Below are positions 27,301 to 36,007 of a stretch of 61,995 nt of DNA, in pieces. How positions within the stretch are numbered: the stretch's first letter is position 1; each line of letters begins with the position of its first letter. This DNA comes from Rhodococcus sp. 06-235-1A (GTDB lineage: Bacteria > Actinomycetota > Actinomycetes > Mycobacteriales > Mycobacteriaceae), in assembly GCF_002258785.1 (NCBI RefSeq), contig NZ_NOYI01000025.1, positions 1 through 61,995 on the forward strand. Reading direction: 5' to 3'. The notes under the pieces are model-generated. The model did no database searches. It was not told the origin of the DNA and worked only from the letters and a program-made list of their open reading frames with translations. A program made the translations under genes and the position numbers.

Positions 27301-27738
27301 CTGCAGCAGCGCCGGCACTTTCGCGTGCCGCGACAGCTTGGTGTCGTACACGCCGTAGCCCGAGCCCTCTGCAACCAGGAAGTCGCAGAATCCGAGGAAC
27401 CGGCCGTCGAAGAAGGTCGCCTGGTACACCACCGGCGTGCGCGCGGTCAGCGCAGTGAAGGTTGCCCAGGCGGCGTCGGCCAGTTCCTGATCGGTTCGCC
27501 CCGGTCTGTCCATCGTCAGGACACCGCCGGGGTAGCGCTGCTCGAACGCGTCGAGTTGACGCCGTTCGTGCTCGAATCCGAGTGCGGACGTGCGGTCGAG
27601 CATGGGGTCCGGTTCGGTGGCAGCGCGCGGGATCAATCCGGTCAGCCCGTCCAGTCGACGAAGCAAGGCGAATTCGCAGGACGCCGCCGCTGCGAGGTCG
27701 CTGGCGCTGTAGACGACCCGATCGCCGAGGAGGAACAC
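24289..27738 (-). CDS. TM0106-type RecB-like nuclease fused to SF1 (Upf1-like) helicase
   Basis: An 1149-residue protein with GTG start 27738 (VFLLGDRVVYSASDL). The N-terminal third is a RecB-like PD-(D/E)XK nuclease (GFCDFLVAEGSGYGVYDTKL), followed by a Cys cluster (SGCGQCEAC) that may bind Fe-S. An RNase H-like 3'-5' domain follows (DIFFDFEGDPLWA, YNRTDCESTLRLRDWL). The C-terminal helicase has Walker A QGPPGTGKT, Walker B LLVVDEAGQF, GDPAQLPQVSQG, VDKFQGRQAPVVLIS and LNVAVSRG. A DNA repair or nucleic-acid processing role is inferred. Its 3' end overlaps the PLP gene antisense by 31 bp. Confidence 0.9.
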   Translation of the reverse strand: MFLLGDRVVYSASDLAAAASCEFALLRRLDGLTGLIPRAATEPDPMLDRTSALGFEHERRQLDAFEQRYPGGVLTMDRPGRTDQELADAAWATFTALTARTPVVYQATFFDGRFLGFCDFLVAEGSGYGVYDTKLSRHAKVPALLQLAAYADALKTGGVTPSENVHLMLGDGSDSAHSLAEILPVYRQSRDHLQGILDEHHAEGTVVDWFDSRYSGCGQCEACTVEVEQHRDLVLVAGMRASTREKLLDAGIATVDALASSTGIVDGMSTRTVTNLRAQAALQVRQEHSGTAEFEIFDAEALGVIPEPDPGDIFFDFEGDPLWAEAGSTEWGLEYLFGVYTADGEFLPFWAHDRAQERSALIDFLDYVSTRRAAYPNMHVYHYAPYEKTALLRLAGRYGVGEDAVDNLLRDNVLVDLYPVVRSAVRIGARSYSIKKLEPLYMPAARDGDVTDAAASIVEYANWCDLRDQGKDAEAAALLADIAEYNRTDCESTLRLRDWLLERASDAGVPPRVNHELDLDKSASDTASPLELELAEYAGLPWDRTPTQQAVALFAGAIGYHRRERKPFWWAHFDRLTHPLDEWADAADVLKVERAELVHDWMKTAPTQRVLRRRIKLLGHLSNGVLSGAKVKLLYADPAPEGLPKQQPHHRATTTVEIVQTGYEGTLDMVVVEENLRKGVTGYTDFPIATAPDSPPATKHLEEAITGVATEVGAALPHLPRTAVADLLTLSAPRTRSGAGLPEAQGSDYAAAVTAALLDLDDSYVAVQGPPGTGKTYTAARVIAELVDVHHWRIGVVGQSHHVVNNLLDTIVDAGVDPAKVGKKAPTAHTVLDPTDYSRFITDAAEGCVVGGTAWDFSNSGRVPPGSLDLLVVDEAGQFSLANTIAVSVSARNLLLLGDPAQLPQVSQGTHPEPVDESALGWITSGHPTMPADRGYFLATTWRMHPDLCAPVSALSYEGKLQSKSAVTQARSLESLDPGLHTVYLDHHGNSTDSVEEADEVVTRVQGLLGRLWSDPQSFDGTRPMEQSDFLVVAAYNAQVAVILERLEAAGLDDVSVGTVDKFQGRQAPVVLISMAASAIEDVPRGMSFLLSRNRLNVAVSRGQWAAILIRSRALTQYLPSTPAGLVTLGTFMALCENGIQPKAMPSPR

Positions 27739-27819
27739 AAGTGCCCACCCTAGCCATCGACGACAGCGGCGCCGGTCACGTTGCGCGCGGAAGCAGACGC
27801 GAGAGGGCAAAATGATCGA

Positions 27820-28437
27820 ATGCCATTTTTCGACGGAGCCACCGGCGCGGTCCACTACCGAAACTGGACTGTTCCCGATGCTCGTTTCGGTCTCGTTTTT
27901 CTGCACGGCCTCGGCCAGAACAGCGGCCACTATCACCGCTTCGCCCGGGTGCTGAACGGTCGCGGAGTGGACGTGTGGGCGGTCGATCACGTGGGGCACG
28001 GCCTCACCGAAGGTGAGTTGACCGACGCCGCTCAGATTCCCGGCCTCGCGCAGAACGCGCTGCAGCTGCTCGACATCGCCGAAGCCGAGCATCCCGAGTT
28101 GTCGTTCGCGCTGATGGGTCATTCGCTCGGTGCGGCGACGGCCATCGCGGCTCTCGGAGCGCATCCGGAGGCAGTCCGGTGCGCCGTGCTGTGCGGCACC
28201 CCGAAGTCCGTGACCGGCTCGGCCACCGACCTCGCCGACAACGTGATTCCGATCCTCGCCGTGCACGGCGTCGACGATCGTCTGGCTCCGATCGATGCGG
28301 TACGGGAGTGGATCGGCGGTGTCCCCGACGCCTCCCTGCGCGAGTTCGACGACGGCGGCCACGACCTGCTGCACGAGAAGATTCACCTGCAGGTGACGTC
28401 GGTGGTGGCGGAGTTTCTCGACGACCACATGTCCTGA
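27820..28437 (+). CDS. Alpha/beta hydrolase (monoacylglycerol-lipase-like)
   Basis: A 205-residue serine hydrolase starting at ATG 27820 (MPFFDGATG). The nucleophile elbow is MGHSLGAA, the acid lies in VHGVDDRLAP, and the histidine in DDGGHDLLHE. VFLHGLGQNSGHYHRFA forms the oxyanion loop. It is shorter than typical 270-residue monoglyceride lipases, so the lid domain is reduced. It is divergent from the nuclease-helicase gene and ends at a strong hairpin. Confidence 0.88.
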   Translation: MPFFDGATGAVHYRNWTVPDARFGLVFLHGLGQNSGHYHRFARVLNGRGVDVWAVDHVGHGLTEGELTDAAQIPGLAQNALQLLDIAEAEHPELSFALMGHSLGAATAIAALGAHPEAVRCAVLCGTPKSVTGSATDLADNVIPILAVHGVDDRLAPIDAVREWIGGVPDASLREFDDGGHDLLHEKIHLQVTSVVAEFLDDHMS

Positions 28438-28445
28438 CGCGACAG

Positions 28446-28478
28446 AAGGGCCCGGTGCGAATATCGCACCGGGCCCTT
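28446..28478. terminator. Bidirectional terminator, 15-bp stem
   Basis: Perfect arms at 28446-28460 and 28464-28478, beginning AAGGGCCCGG, close a 3-nt loop. It lies between convergent stop codons at 28437 and 28495 and can serve both genes. Confidence 0.88.
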
Positions 28479-28494
28479 GTGCCGTGTGGTCGAA

Positions 28495-30282
28495 CTACGA
28501 GTAGATGGCCTCGATGTCGCTGCCGCGCTCGGCGTGGATGATGTTGCGCTTGAGCTTCATCGTGGGGGTGAGCTCACCGGTTTCGACGGTGAAGTCGTTC
28601 TCGAGGATCGTGTACTTCTTGATCTGCTCGGGGCTCGACACCTTCTTGTTGGCCTCGGCGACGGCCTTGTCGATCTCGGCGACGAGGTCGGCGTTCTTCG
28701 ACAGCTCCGAGAACGGGATGTCGGCAGAGAGGCTGTGTCGTTCGAGCCAGCCCGGCAGCGCTTCGGGGTCGAGTGTGATGAGCGCGCCGATGAACGGCTT
28801 CGCATCGCCGACGACGAGGCACTGGCTGATGATCGCGTTCGCGCGAAGGGCGTCCTCGAGTACTGCGGGGGCAACGTTCTTGCCGCCGGCGGTGACGATG
28901 ATCTCCTTCTTGCGGCCCGTGATCGAGACGTAGCCTTCCTGGTCGATCGCGCCGAGGTCACCGGTGTGGAACCAGCCGTCGACGATCGCCTCGGAGGTGG
29001 CCTTGTCGTTGTGCCAGTAACCGCTGAACACCACCGGTCCCTTGAGGAGAAGTTCGCCGTCCTCGGCGACCTTGACCGCGTGGCCGTTGATCGGCTTGCC
29101 GACGGTGCCGACACGCTGTTCCTTGGTGGTGTTGACGGTGACGGCCGCGCTGGTCTCGGTCAGTCCGTAGCCCTCGTAGACCGGGACGCCCGCACCGCGG
29201 AAGAAGTGGCCGAGGCGAGCACCGAGAGGTCCGCCGCCCGACACCGCGCGCTCGCAGTTGCCGCCGAGCGCTGCCCGAAGCTTGGAGTAGACGAGCTTGT
29301 CGAACACCGTGTGCTTGAGGTTCAGAACCAGGCCTGCTCCACCCTTTTCCTGCGCCTCGCTCCATTCGATGGCCGTCGCGGCAGCCTTGTCGAAGATGCT
29401 GCCCTTACCGCCGTCGTGTGCCTTCTGCTTCGCCGAGTTGTAGACCTTCTCGAACACGCGCGGCACCGAGAGGATGAAGTCCGGCTTGAAGACGGCGAAC
29501 TGGTCCACCAGCGTCGACACGTCCGAGGTGTGCCCGACGGTCGCCTTGGACTCGAAGGCACCGAAGGAGATGGCCCGGGCGAACACGTGCGCCATCGGGA
29601 GGAACATCAATGTTCGGTTGCCCTCCTTCATCGAGTCGTGCAGGGCGATCTGGGTGGCCTGAACCTCGGCGTAGAAGTTCGAGTGCGTCAGCTGGACGCC
29701 CTTGGGCCGGCCGGTGGTACCCGAGGTGTAGATGAGTGTTGCCGGCGATGTGGCGGTGACCTGGTGACGTCGCGTGTGTAGGTCCTCGTCGCTGACTCCG
29801 GCACCGCGTGTGGTCAGTTCGTCGATGGCTCCGGCGTCGATCTGCAGCACCTCACGCAGATCCTTGGCACCTTCGGTGACCTCTTTCAGGTTCGACGAGT
29901 GCGCCGCCGTCTCGACGATGAGCAGCTTGGTGGCGGAGTCCTCGAGGATCCACTGAGCCTGGTCGGCAGAGGAGGTCTCGTAGATCGCGACGGTGCATCC
30001 GCCCGCGGTCCAGATGGCGTAGTCGAGAACGACCCACTCGTACCGCGTCGCGCTGAGAATGGCGACGCGGTCACCGAGCTCGACGCCCGAGGCGATCAGT
30101 CCCTTGGCTACTGCGGCGACCTCTTTGGCGAACTGAGCCGCGGTGACGTCGGTCCAGTTGCCGTTCACGAGTCGTTGGAACGGTACGAGGTTCGGCGATT
30201 CCTTCTCGTACCGGAAAACGGTGTCGGCCATGGATGCGTCGTCGGGAATGGTGAACGACGCCGGCACAGAATATTCGCGCAC
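28495..30282 (-). CDS. fadD15: Long-chain acyl-CoA synthetase (FadD15-like)
   Basis: A 595-residue adenylate-forming enzyme with a GTG start (VREYSVPASF). It closely resembles M. tuberculosis FadD15. The AMP-binding P-loop is LIYTSGTTGRPKG, then YEGYGLTETSAA and GWFHTGDLGAID; the linker/A8 region is ITGRKKEIIVTAGGKN. The catalytic lysine is in LTPTMKLKR near the C-terminus. It activates fatty acids with ATP and CoA, feeding beta-oxidation or lipid synthesis. It is divergent from deaD, with 278 bp between starts. Confidence 0.95.
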   Translation of the reverse strand: MREYSVPASFTIPDDASMADTVFRYEKESPNLVPFQRLVNGNWTDVTAAQFAKEVAAVAKGLIASGVELGDRVAILSATRYEWVVLDYAIWTAGGCTVAIYETSSADQAQWILEDSATKLLIVETAAHSSNLKEVTEGAKDLREVLQIDAGAIDELTTRGAGVSDEDLHTRRHQVTATSPATLIYTSGTTGRPKGVQLTHSNFYAEVQATQIALHDSMKEGNRTLMFLPMAHVFARAISFGAFESKATVGHTSDVSTLVDQFAVFKPDFILSVPRVFEKVYNSAKQKAHDGGKGSIFDKAAATAIEWSEAQEKGGAGLVLNLKHTVFDKLVYSKLRAALGGNCERAVSGGGPLGARLGHFFRGAGVPVYEGYGLTETSAAVTVNTTKEQRVGTVGKPINGHAVKVAEDGELLLKGPVVFSGYWHNDKATSEAIVDGWFHTGDLGAIDQEGYVSITGRKKEIIVTAGGKNVAPAVLEDALRANAIISQCLVVGDAKPFIGALITLDPEALPGWLERHSLSADIPFSELSKNADLVAEIDKAVAEANKKVSSPEQIKKYTILENDFTVETGELTPTMKLKRNIIHAERGSDIEAIYS

Positions 30283-30544
30283 TGCTGGACCCCTTACGGA
30301 AAGATAGCGTGGTAGTTGTGCATTTCATCACACCCGTGTCCGTAACGCACCACCGAGGTTGTCCGGTTTGCGAATTTTCAGGTCGTTTCGAGGGGAATTG
30401 AGTGTGACTTGGAGTACAACATAACCGGCATTTGCGAAGCCACGCCGTCGGGTCGGGACTGTGAGGCGGCTCGCACGAGGTGCCCGCGAGGCCGTCTTCG
30501 TCACCTGATCAGCGCAGAAGGGGTCGCGGGGGCCGAGCAGGTAC

Positions 30545-30550
30545 TAAACT
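30545..30550 (+). promoter_or_regulatory. Candidate -10 box for a leaderless deaD transcript
   Basis: TAAACT fits the TANNNT actinobacterial -10 consensus and lies 11-16 nt upstream of the ATG at 30561. Transcription would start at or next to the start codon. No Shine-Dalgarno sequence precedes the ATG, which agrees with a leaderless mRNA. Inferred from spacing only. Confidence 0.4.
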
Positions 30551-30560
30551 CGTGCCACAT

Positions 30561-32348
30561 ATGAGCACTTCAGAAACTGATCAGGATGCCGCCGTGACGT
30601 CTGACGAGACGAGTTCGCCCCCACCGGAGTCCGCTTCCGCTGGCGACGACATCACCTTTGCCGGTCTCGGAATCGACGAGCGGGTCCTGAAGGCCCTCCT
30701 CGACGTCGGATACGAAAGCCCGTCGCCCATCCAGGCGGCTACCATTCCGCCGTTGATGGCAGGTAACGACGTCGTCGGCCTCGCGCAGACCGGAACCGGC
30801 AAGACGGCTGCGTTCGCGGTGCCGATCCTGTCCCGTCTCGACGTCTCGCGTCGGGTGCCGCAGGCTCTGGTGCTCGCACCGACGCGCGAGCTGGCGCTCC
30901 AGGTCGCCGAGGCGTTCGGCAAGTACGCCACCCACATTCCGGGTCTGCACATCCTGCCGATCTACGGCGGTCAGGCGTACGGCATCCAGTTGTCGGGCCT
31001 GCGCAAGGGTGCCCAGATCATCGTCGGCACGCCGGGCCGTGTCATCGACCACCTCGAGAAGGGCACGCTCGACCTGTCCGGCCTCGAGTATCTGGTGCTC
31101 GACGAGGCCGACGAGATGCTCAAGATGGGTTTCCAGGAGGACGTCGAGCGCATCCTCTCCGACACCCCGGAGTACAAGCAGGTCGCGTTGTTCTCGGCCA
31201 CGATGCCGGCCGCGATCCGCAAGATCTCCAAGCAGTATCTGCACGACCCGGTGGAGATCACCGTCAAGGCCAAGACGTCCACGGCACCGAACATCACCCA
31301 GCGTTACGTCCAGGTGGCCCATCAGCGCAAGCTCGAGGCACTGACTCGAATCTTCGAGGTCGAAGAGTTCGAGGCCATGATCATGTTCGTCCGCACCAAG
31401 CAGGCCACCGAGGAGCTCGCCGAGAAGCTGCGTGCACGGGGTTTCTCGGCCGCGGCGATCAACGGCGACATCGTGCAGGCTCAGCGTGAGCGCACCATCG
31501 GCCATCTCAAGAACGGTCAGATCGACATTCTGGTGGCCACCGACGTCGCGGCCCGCGGTCTCGACGTCGACCGCATCTCGCACGTCATCAACTACGACAT
31601 CCCGCACGACACCGAGTCCTACGTGCACCGCATCGGTCGTACCGGACGCGCAGGCCGGGCCGGTCAGGCATTGCTGTTCGTCGCCCCCCGCGAGCGTCAT
31701 CTGCTCAAGGCCATCGAACGTGCGACGCGTCAGCCGATCACCGAGATGCAGCTCCCGAGCGTCGACGACGTCAACGCGCAGCGCGTGACGAAGTTCAAGG
31801 ACTCGATCACCGAGAGCCTCGGCAACGAGAATCTGGCACTGTTCCGCCGGCTCATCGAGGACTACGAGCGCGAGCACGATGTGCCGTTGGTCGACATCGC
31901 AGCAGCGCTGGCCATCCAGTCCCGCGACGGCGAAGCGTTCCTGTTGAAGCCGGAGCCGCCTGCCCCGCCGCGCGCACCCCGTGAGCCGCGCGAGCCGCGG
32001 CCGCCTCGTACGTTCGACGAGGATGCGGCCAGCTCGCATCACCGCAAGACGGGTCAGGAGATGGCGACGTACCGCATCAGCGTCGGGAAGCGTCATCACG
32101 TCGCGCCCGGTGCCATCGTCGGTGCCATTGCCAACGAGGGCGGGCTGCGTCGAAGCGACTTCGGGCACATCAGTATTCGTCCCGACCACTCGCTGGTGGA
32201 ACTGCCGGCAGATCTCGCCGACGAGACGGTCGAGGCGTTGCGCCGCACCCGGATCAGCGGCGTGCTCATTCAGCTGCAGCCCGATTCCGGCCCTCCCGGA
32301 CGCAGCGGTGGGCCGCGCGGTGGCGGAAAGTTCAAGGGCAGGCGTTAG
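30561..32348 (+). CDS. deaD: DEAD-box ATP-dependent RNA helicase (DeaD/CsdA type)
   Basis: A 595-residue RNA helicase. Motif I is AQTGTGKT, Ia PTRELALQVA, II VLDEADEML, III SATMP, VI HRIGRTGRAGRAG. A Q-motif (FAGLG...YESPSPIQ) precedes motif I. The C-terminus has a Pro/Arg-rich linker, then a DbpA/CsdA-type RNA-binding domain (GAIVGAIANEGGL, DFGHISI) and a Gly/Arg tail. It unwinds structured RNA in ribosome assembly, mRNA decay and cold adaptation. ATG 30561 was chosen at the start of the acidic leader; see the candidate leaderless promoter. Confidence 0.95.
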   Translation: MSTSETDQDAAVTSDETSSPPPESASAGDDITFAGLGIDERVLKALLDVGYESPSPIQAATIPPLMAGNDVVGLAQTGTGKTAAFAVPILSRLDVSRRVPQALVLAPTRELALQVAEAFGKYATHIPGLHILPIYGGQAYGIQLSGLRKGAQIIVGTPGRVIDHLEKGTLDLSGLEYLVLDEADEMLKMGFQEDVERILSDTPEYKQVALFSATMPAAIRKISKQYLHDPVEITVKAKTSTAPNITQRYVQVAHQRKLEALTRIFEVEEFEAMIMFVRTKQATEELAEKLRARGFSAAAINGDIVQAQRERTIGHLKNGQIDILVATDVAARGLDVDRISHVINYDIPHDTESYVHRIGRTGRAGRAGQALLFVAPRERHLLKAIERATRQPITEMQLPSVDDVNAQRVTKFKDSITESLGNENLALFRRLIEDYEREHDVPLVDIAAALAIQSRDGEAFLLKPEPPAPPRAPREPREPRPPRTFDEDAASSHHRKTGQEMATYRISVGKRHHVAPGAIVGAIANEGGLRRSDFGHISIRPDHSLVELPADLADETVEALRRTRISGVLIQLQPDSGPPGRSGGPRGGGKFKGRR

Positions 32349-32349
32349 A

Positions 32350-32404
32350 GCGGCTTCGCCGCACGTGCACGGCAACTCGTAGTGGGCTACGAAGTTCCGC
32401 TCAC
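32350..32404. repeat. Intergenic inverted-repeat element, copy B
   Basis: The element starts with a GCGGC-ttc-GCCGC hairpin (32350-32362), followed by CGTAG-tggg-CTACG (32378-32391). Bases 32377-32404 are the exact reverse complement of 16243-16270 in copy A. It lies directly after the deaD stop and probably terminates it. Confidence 0.85.
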
Positions 32405-32454
32405 GACCCCAGCGCGAGCGTTTGGCGGATCCGGCCTCGGGTATCCGCTGGTGC

Positions 32455-32955
32455 ATGACCAATGTCACTCTGCGTGTCAACGGCACCGATCGTGAGATCG
32501 ACTGCGACACCCGAACCACCCTGCTCGACGCTTTACGAGAGAACCTCGACCTCATCGGGGCCAAGAAGGGGTGCGATCACGGGCAGTGCGGTGCCTGCAC
32601 CGTTCTGGTCGACGGTCGCCGGATCAACAGTTGCCTGACGTTCGCTGTCGCGCAGCAGGATCGCGAGATCACCACGGTCGAGGGACTGTCCGACGGCGAC
32701 ACGCTGCACCCGGTGCAGCAGGCATTCGTCGATCGTGACGCGTTCCAGTGCGGCTACTGCACGTCCGGGCAGATCTGCTCGGCGGTCGCTGTGATCGACG
32801 AGGCCAAGCAGGGCTGGCCGAGCGCGGTCACCGAGGACCTCGAGGCCACGGATGTCGATCTCGACTCCGGTGAAGTGCGAGAACGTATGAGCGGCAACCT
32901 TTGTCGGTGCGGTGCCTACGCCAACATCGTTCCGGCCGTTCAGGACGCATCGTGA
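32455..32955 (+). CDS. Molybdenum hydroxylase, [2Fe-2S] subunit
   Basis: A 166-residue small subunit starting at ATG 32455 (MTNVTLRVNG). Plant-type ferredoxin cysteines are in KKGCDHGQCGACTVLVDG and the second cluster in FQCGYCTSGQI and GNLCRCGAY. It passes electrons from the Mo site to FAD in xanthine-oxidase-family enzymes of YagT/PaoA type. It is the first gene of a three-gene operon; its TGA overlaps the next gene's GTG. Confidence 0.95.
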   Translation: MTNVTLRVNGTDREIDCDTRTTLLDALRENLDLIGAKKGCDHGQCGACTVLVDGRRINSCLTFAVAQQDREITTVEGLSDGDTLHPVQQAFVDRDAFQCGYCTSGQICSAVAVIDEAKQGWPSAVTEDLEATDVDLDSGEVRERMSGNLCRCGAYANIVPAVQDAS

Positions 32956-33947
32956 GGACCTTCGAGTACGGCGCGGCCACCGCAATCGACGACGCCGTGG
33001 CCCGTCTCGCCGACGACGAGAACGCGATGCTGCTCGGTGGAGGTACCAACCTCGTCGATCTGATGAAGCTCGGTGTCGTGGGCCCGACGACGCTGATCGA
33101 TGTGACGCGTTTGCCGTTGCACGACATCGACGTGGCGGAGGACGGTTCGCTTCGTATCGGTGCCGGGGTGACCAACAGTGATCTTGCCGTGCATCCGGTG
33201 GTGCGTCAGCGCTACCCGGTGCTCTCACGCGCCGTACTCTCCGGTGCCTCGGGTCAACTGCGCAACATGGCGACCACAGGCGGAAACCTGTTCCAGCGCA
33301 CTCGGTGTGTGTACTTCATGGACGCATCCAAGCCGTGCAACAAGCGCGAACCGGGCTCGGGCTGCCCGGCGCGGACGGGCGAGCACCGAAACCTTGCCAT
33401 CCTCGGGGCCTCGCAGGAATGCGTGGCGACGCATCCCTCGGACATGGCGGTCGCACTGTCGGCCCTCGATGCGCGCGTGGTCGTTCGCGGAGTCGACGGT
33501 GAGCGCGTCCTTTCGATCGACGACTTCTACCGATTGCCCGGTGACGAGCCCGAGCGCGACAACACGGTCACACGAGACGAGATCGTCACGGCCATCGAGA
33601 TTCCGAAGCCGGACGACACCGCCGTGTCCACCTATCGGAAGGTGCGGGATCGGCAGTCCTACGCCTTCGCGGTTGCGTCCGTTGCTGCTGTACTCGACGT
33701 GGAGGACGGAATCGTGCGCGGGGTGTCGATCGCGTTGGGCGGCGTCGCGCACAAGCCGTGGCGCGCTCGTACCGCTGAGCAGGTCCTGCTGGGTGGAGCC
33801 GCCGACGAGGCGTCGTTCCGCCGGGCGATGACCCAGGAGATGGATGCGGCAGAGCCGTTGCGTGACAACGCATTCAAGGTGCCGCTGGTGACCAATCTGG
33901 TCGCTCGAACCTTGGTCGCACTCACAGAATCGGGAGCTCGGGCATGA
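32952..33947 (+). CDS. Molybdenum hydroxylase, FAD subunit (YagS/PaoB type)
   Basis: A 331-residue medium subunit with GTG start overlapping the previous stop. FAD-binding LLGGGTNLVDLMK and TGGNLFQRTRC are present. A cysteine-rich insert (RCVYFMD, PCNKR, GSGCPART, SQECVATHPSD) matches the additional [4Fe-4S] site known for PaoB. CO-dehydrogenase-type FAD subunits lack it. The substrate is therefore more likely an aldehyde or heteroaromatic than CO (inference). Its stop overlaps the next ATG by 4 bp. Confidence 0.93.
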   Translation: MRTFEYGAATAIDDAVARLADDENAMLLGGGTNLVDLMKLGVVGPTTLIDVTRLPLHDIDVAEDGSLRIGAGVTNSDLAVHPVVRQRYPVLSRAVLSGASGQLRNMATTGGNLFQRTRCVYFMDASKPCNKREPGSGCPARTGEHRNLAILGASQECVATHPSDMAVALSALDARVVVRGVDGERVLSIDDFYRLPGDEPERDNTVTRDEIVTAIEIPKPDDTAVSTYRKVRDRQSYAFAVASVAAVLDVEDGIVRGVSIALGGVAHKPWRARTAEQVLLGGAADEASFRRAMTQEMDAAEPLRDNAFKVPLVTNLVARTLVALTESGARA

Positions 33948-36007
33948 CAGCATCGATCGGACAATCGATTCAGCGCACCGAATCGATTGCGAAGGTCACC
34001 GGTCGTGCTCGGTACGCCGCCGAGCAGCCGCCGATCACCGGCCAGTTGTACGCCTGGTACGTGCCCGCGACGGTTCCGGCCGGGACGGTCGAACACGTCG
34101 AACTCGGCACCGACTCTTCGGTGCACGCCGTTCTTTGGCACGGCAACGCCGAGAAGCTCGGCGAGGTCGAGGACGCCGAACTGCATGTGCTGCAGTCGAA
34201 CACCGTTGCCTATCGCGGTCAGATCGTGGCCGTCGTTGTGGCCGACACCCTCCAGGATGCCCGCGCCGCTGCAGCCCGCGTGCAGGTGCGGTACGGCCAC
34301 GTGCGCGCTCCCGACAACACGCTGACGGCCGAGCACAGCTCGCTGTACGCACCCGAGTCCGTCAACGCAGGGTTTCCCACCGATGTCACGATCGGCGATC
34401 CCGACGCGGCGCTGGCAGCGGCCGAGCACGTCGTCGACAACTGGTACTCGACCGCGCCGATGCACAACAGTCCTATGGAGCCGCATGCCACCACAGCGAC
34501 GTGGTCCGACGGCGTGCTGACGGTCTGGGATTCGACGCAGGCACCGTCGGGTGTTCAGGGCGACCTCGCCACGGCCTTCGACCTCGAGCCCGAGAACGTT
34601 CGAGTGATCGCGGAGAACGTCGGCGGCGGTTTCGGAGCCAAGGGCAGTACGCGGCCCAACGTGATCCTCGCGGCGATGGCGGCGCGGGCGACCGGCCGCA
34701 CCGTCAAGCTGGTCTTGCCGCGGCAGGCGCTGTTCGACGTGGTCGGCTATCGCACGCCGACGCTCAATCATGTTCGCCTGGGTGCTGATTCGAGCGGCGC
34801 ACTGACGGCGATCGCGCACGATTCGTTTCAGCAGACCAGTACGATCTTCGAGTTCTGCGAGCAGACCTCCGAATCGACTCGGCACATCTACGCGGCCCCC
34901 AATCGCCGCACCACCCACCGACTCGCGAAGCTGGACGTCGGAACGCCGCGGTGGATGCGGGCACCCGGCGAAGCACCGGGCATGTTCGCCGTCGAAACGG
35001 CCATCGACGAACTGGCCGCGGCCACCGGCATCGACCCGATCGAGTTGCGCATTCGCAACGAGCCGGACGTCGACCCCGCAAGCGGGAACCCGTTCAGTTC
35101 ACGCAGTGTGGTGCAGTGCCTCCGTGAAGGAGCCGAGAAGTTCGGCTGGGACCGCCGCGATTCCACGCCCGGTCAGCGCAGAGAAGGCAACGCCCTGGTC
35201 GGCATGGGAGTCGCGACGGCCAGCTACCCGGTGTTGATCTCGCCGAGTACCGCGTCGGCGCGAGTGGAGCAGGACGGCACGATCACGGTGTCCGTCGCCG
35301 CGTCGGACATCGGTACCGGCGCGCGGACCGTGCTGCGCCAGATCGCAGCCGATGCCCTCGACGTCGATGCGGACACCGTCACCGTCGAGCTCGGCGACAG
35401 TGCTCTGCCCAAAGCTCCCGGAGCCGGCGGCTCCTCGGGCACCTCGTCGTGGGGCTGGGCCGTCACCAAGGTCTGCCATGCGCTGAAATCACAGGGTTCG
35501 TACGAACCGGGAAACTCGGCCGAGGCCGACACCACCGACGACGTCGAGGGTCAGAAAGAATTGGCTCGCATGGCCTTCGGTGCCCAGTTCGCCGAGGTGG
35601 CCGTCGACATCGACACCGGTGAAGTGCGGGTACGCAGGATGCTGGGTGTGTTCGGCATCGGCGCGGTGATGAATCCGCGGTTGGCCAGGTCTCAGCTCAT
35701 CGGCGGTATGACGTTCGGGCTCGGGATGGCGCTGATGGAAAGTGGCGTCGTCGATCACGAGTTCGGCGGGTTCGCCAATCATGATCTCGCCGAATACCAC
35801 ATTCCGGCATGTGCGGACGTCACCGATCTCGAGGCCGTGTGGATCGAGGAGGTCGATACCGAACTCGCGCCGATGGGCGGCAAGGGAATCGGTGAGATCG
35901 GCGCGGTCGGTTCCTCGGCGGCCATCGGTAACGCGGTCTACAACGCCACCGGCGTCCGAGTCCGCGACCTGCCGATCACCCTGGACAAGGTGCTGCCACA
36001 CCTCTAG
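33944..36007 (+). CDS. Molybdenum hydroxylase, molybdopterin-binding subunit (YagR/PaoC type)
   Basis: A 687-residue catalytic subunit. It starts TASIGQSIQRTESIAKVTGRA, the usual entry to the first Mo-binding domain. Moco contacts are in ENVGGGFGAKGS and GAGGSSGTSSWGWA; the base-catalyst glutamate is in GGKGIGEIGAVGSS. It oxidises aldehydes or N-heterocycles using water as the oxygen source. No xdhC/MocA-type maturation gene lies next to it. The stop codon TAG is the first arm of repeat copy C. Confidence 0.94.
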   Translation: MTASIGQSIQRTESIAKVTGRARYAAEQPPITGQLYAWYVPATVPAGTVEHVELGTDSSVHAVLWHGNAEKLGEVEDAELHVLQSNTVAYRGQIVAVVVADTLQDARAAAARVQVRYGHVRAPDNTLTAEHSSLYAPESVNAGFPTDVTIGDPDAALAAAEHVVDNWYSTAPMHNSPMEPHATTATWSDGVLTVWDSTQAPSGVQGDLATAFDLEPENVRVIAENVGGGFGAKGSTRPNVILAAMAARATGRTVKLVLPRQALFDVVGYRTPTLNHVRLGADSSGALTAIAHDSFQQTSTIFEFCEQTSESTRHIYAAPNRRTTHRLAKLDVGTPRWMRAPGEAPGMFAVETAIDELAAATGIDPIELRIRNEPDVDPASGNPFSSRSVVQCLREGAEKFGWDRRDSTPGQRREGNALVGMGVATASYPVLISPSTASARVEQDGTITVSVAASDIGTGARTVLRQIAADALDVDADTVTVELGDSALPKAPGAGGSSGTSSWGWAVTKVCHALKSQGSYEPGNSAEADTTDDVEGQKELARMAFGAQFAEVAVDIDTGEVRVRRMLGVFGIGAVMNPRLARSQLIGGMTFGLGMALMESGVVDHEFGGFANHDLAEYHIPACADVTDLEAVWIEEVDTELAPMGGKGIGEIGAVGSSAAIGNAVYNATGVRVRDLPITLDKVLPHL

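Noticed and set aside
30570..32564. 664-codon minus-strand frame opposite deaD
   Set aside because: Shadow of the helicase gene; low-complexity Leu/Asp/Val composition.
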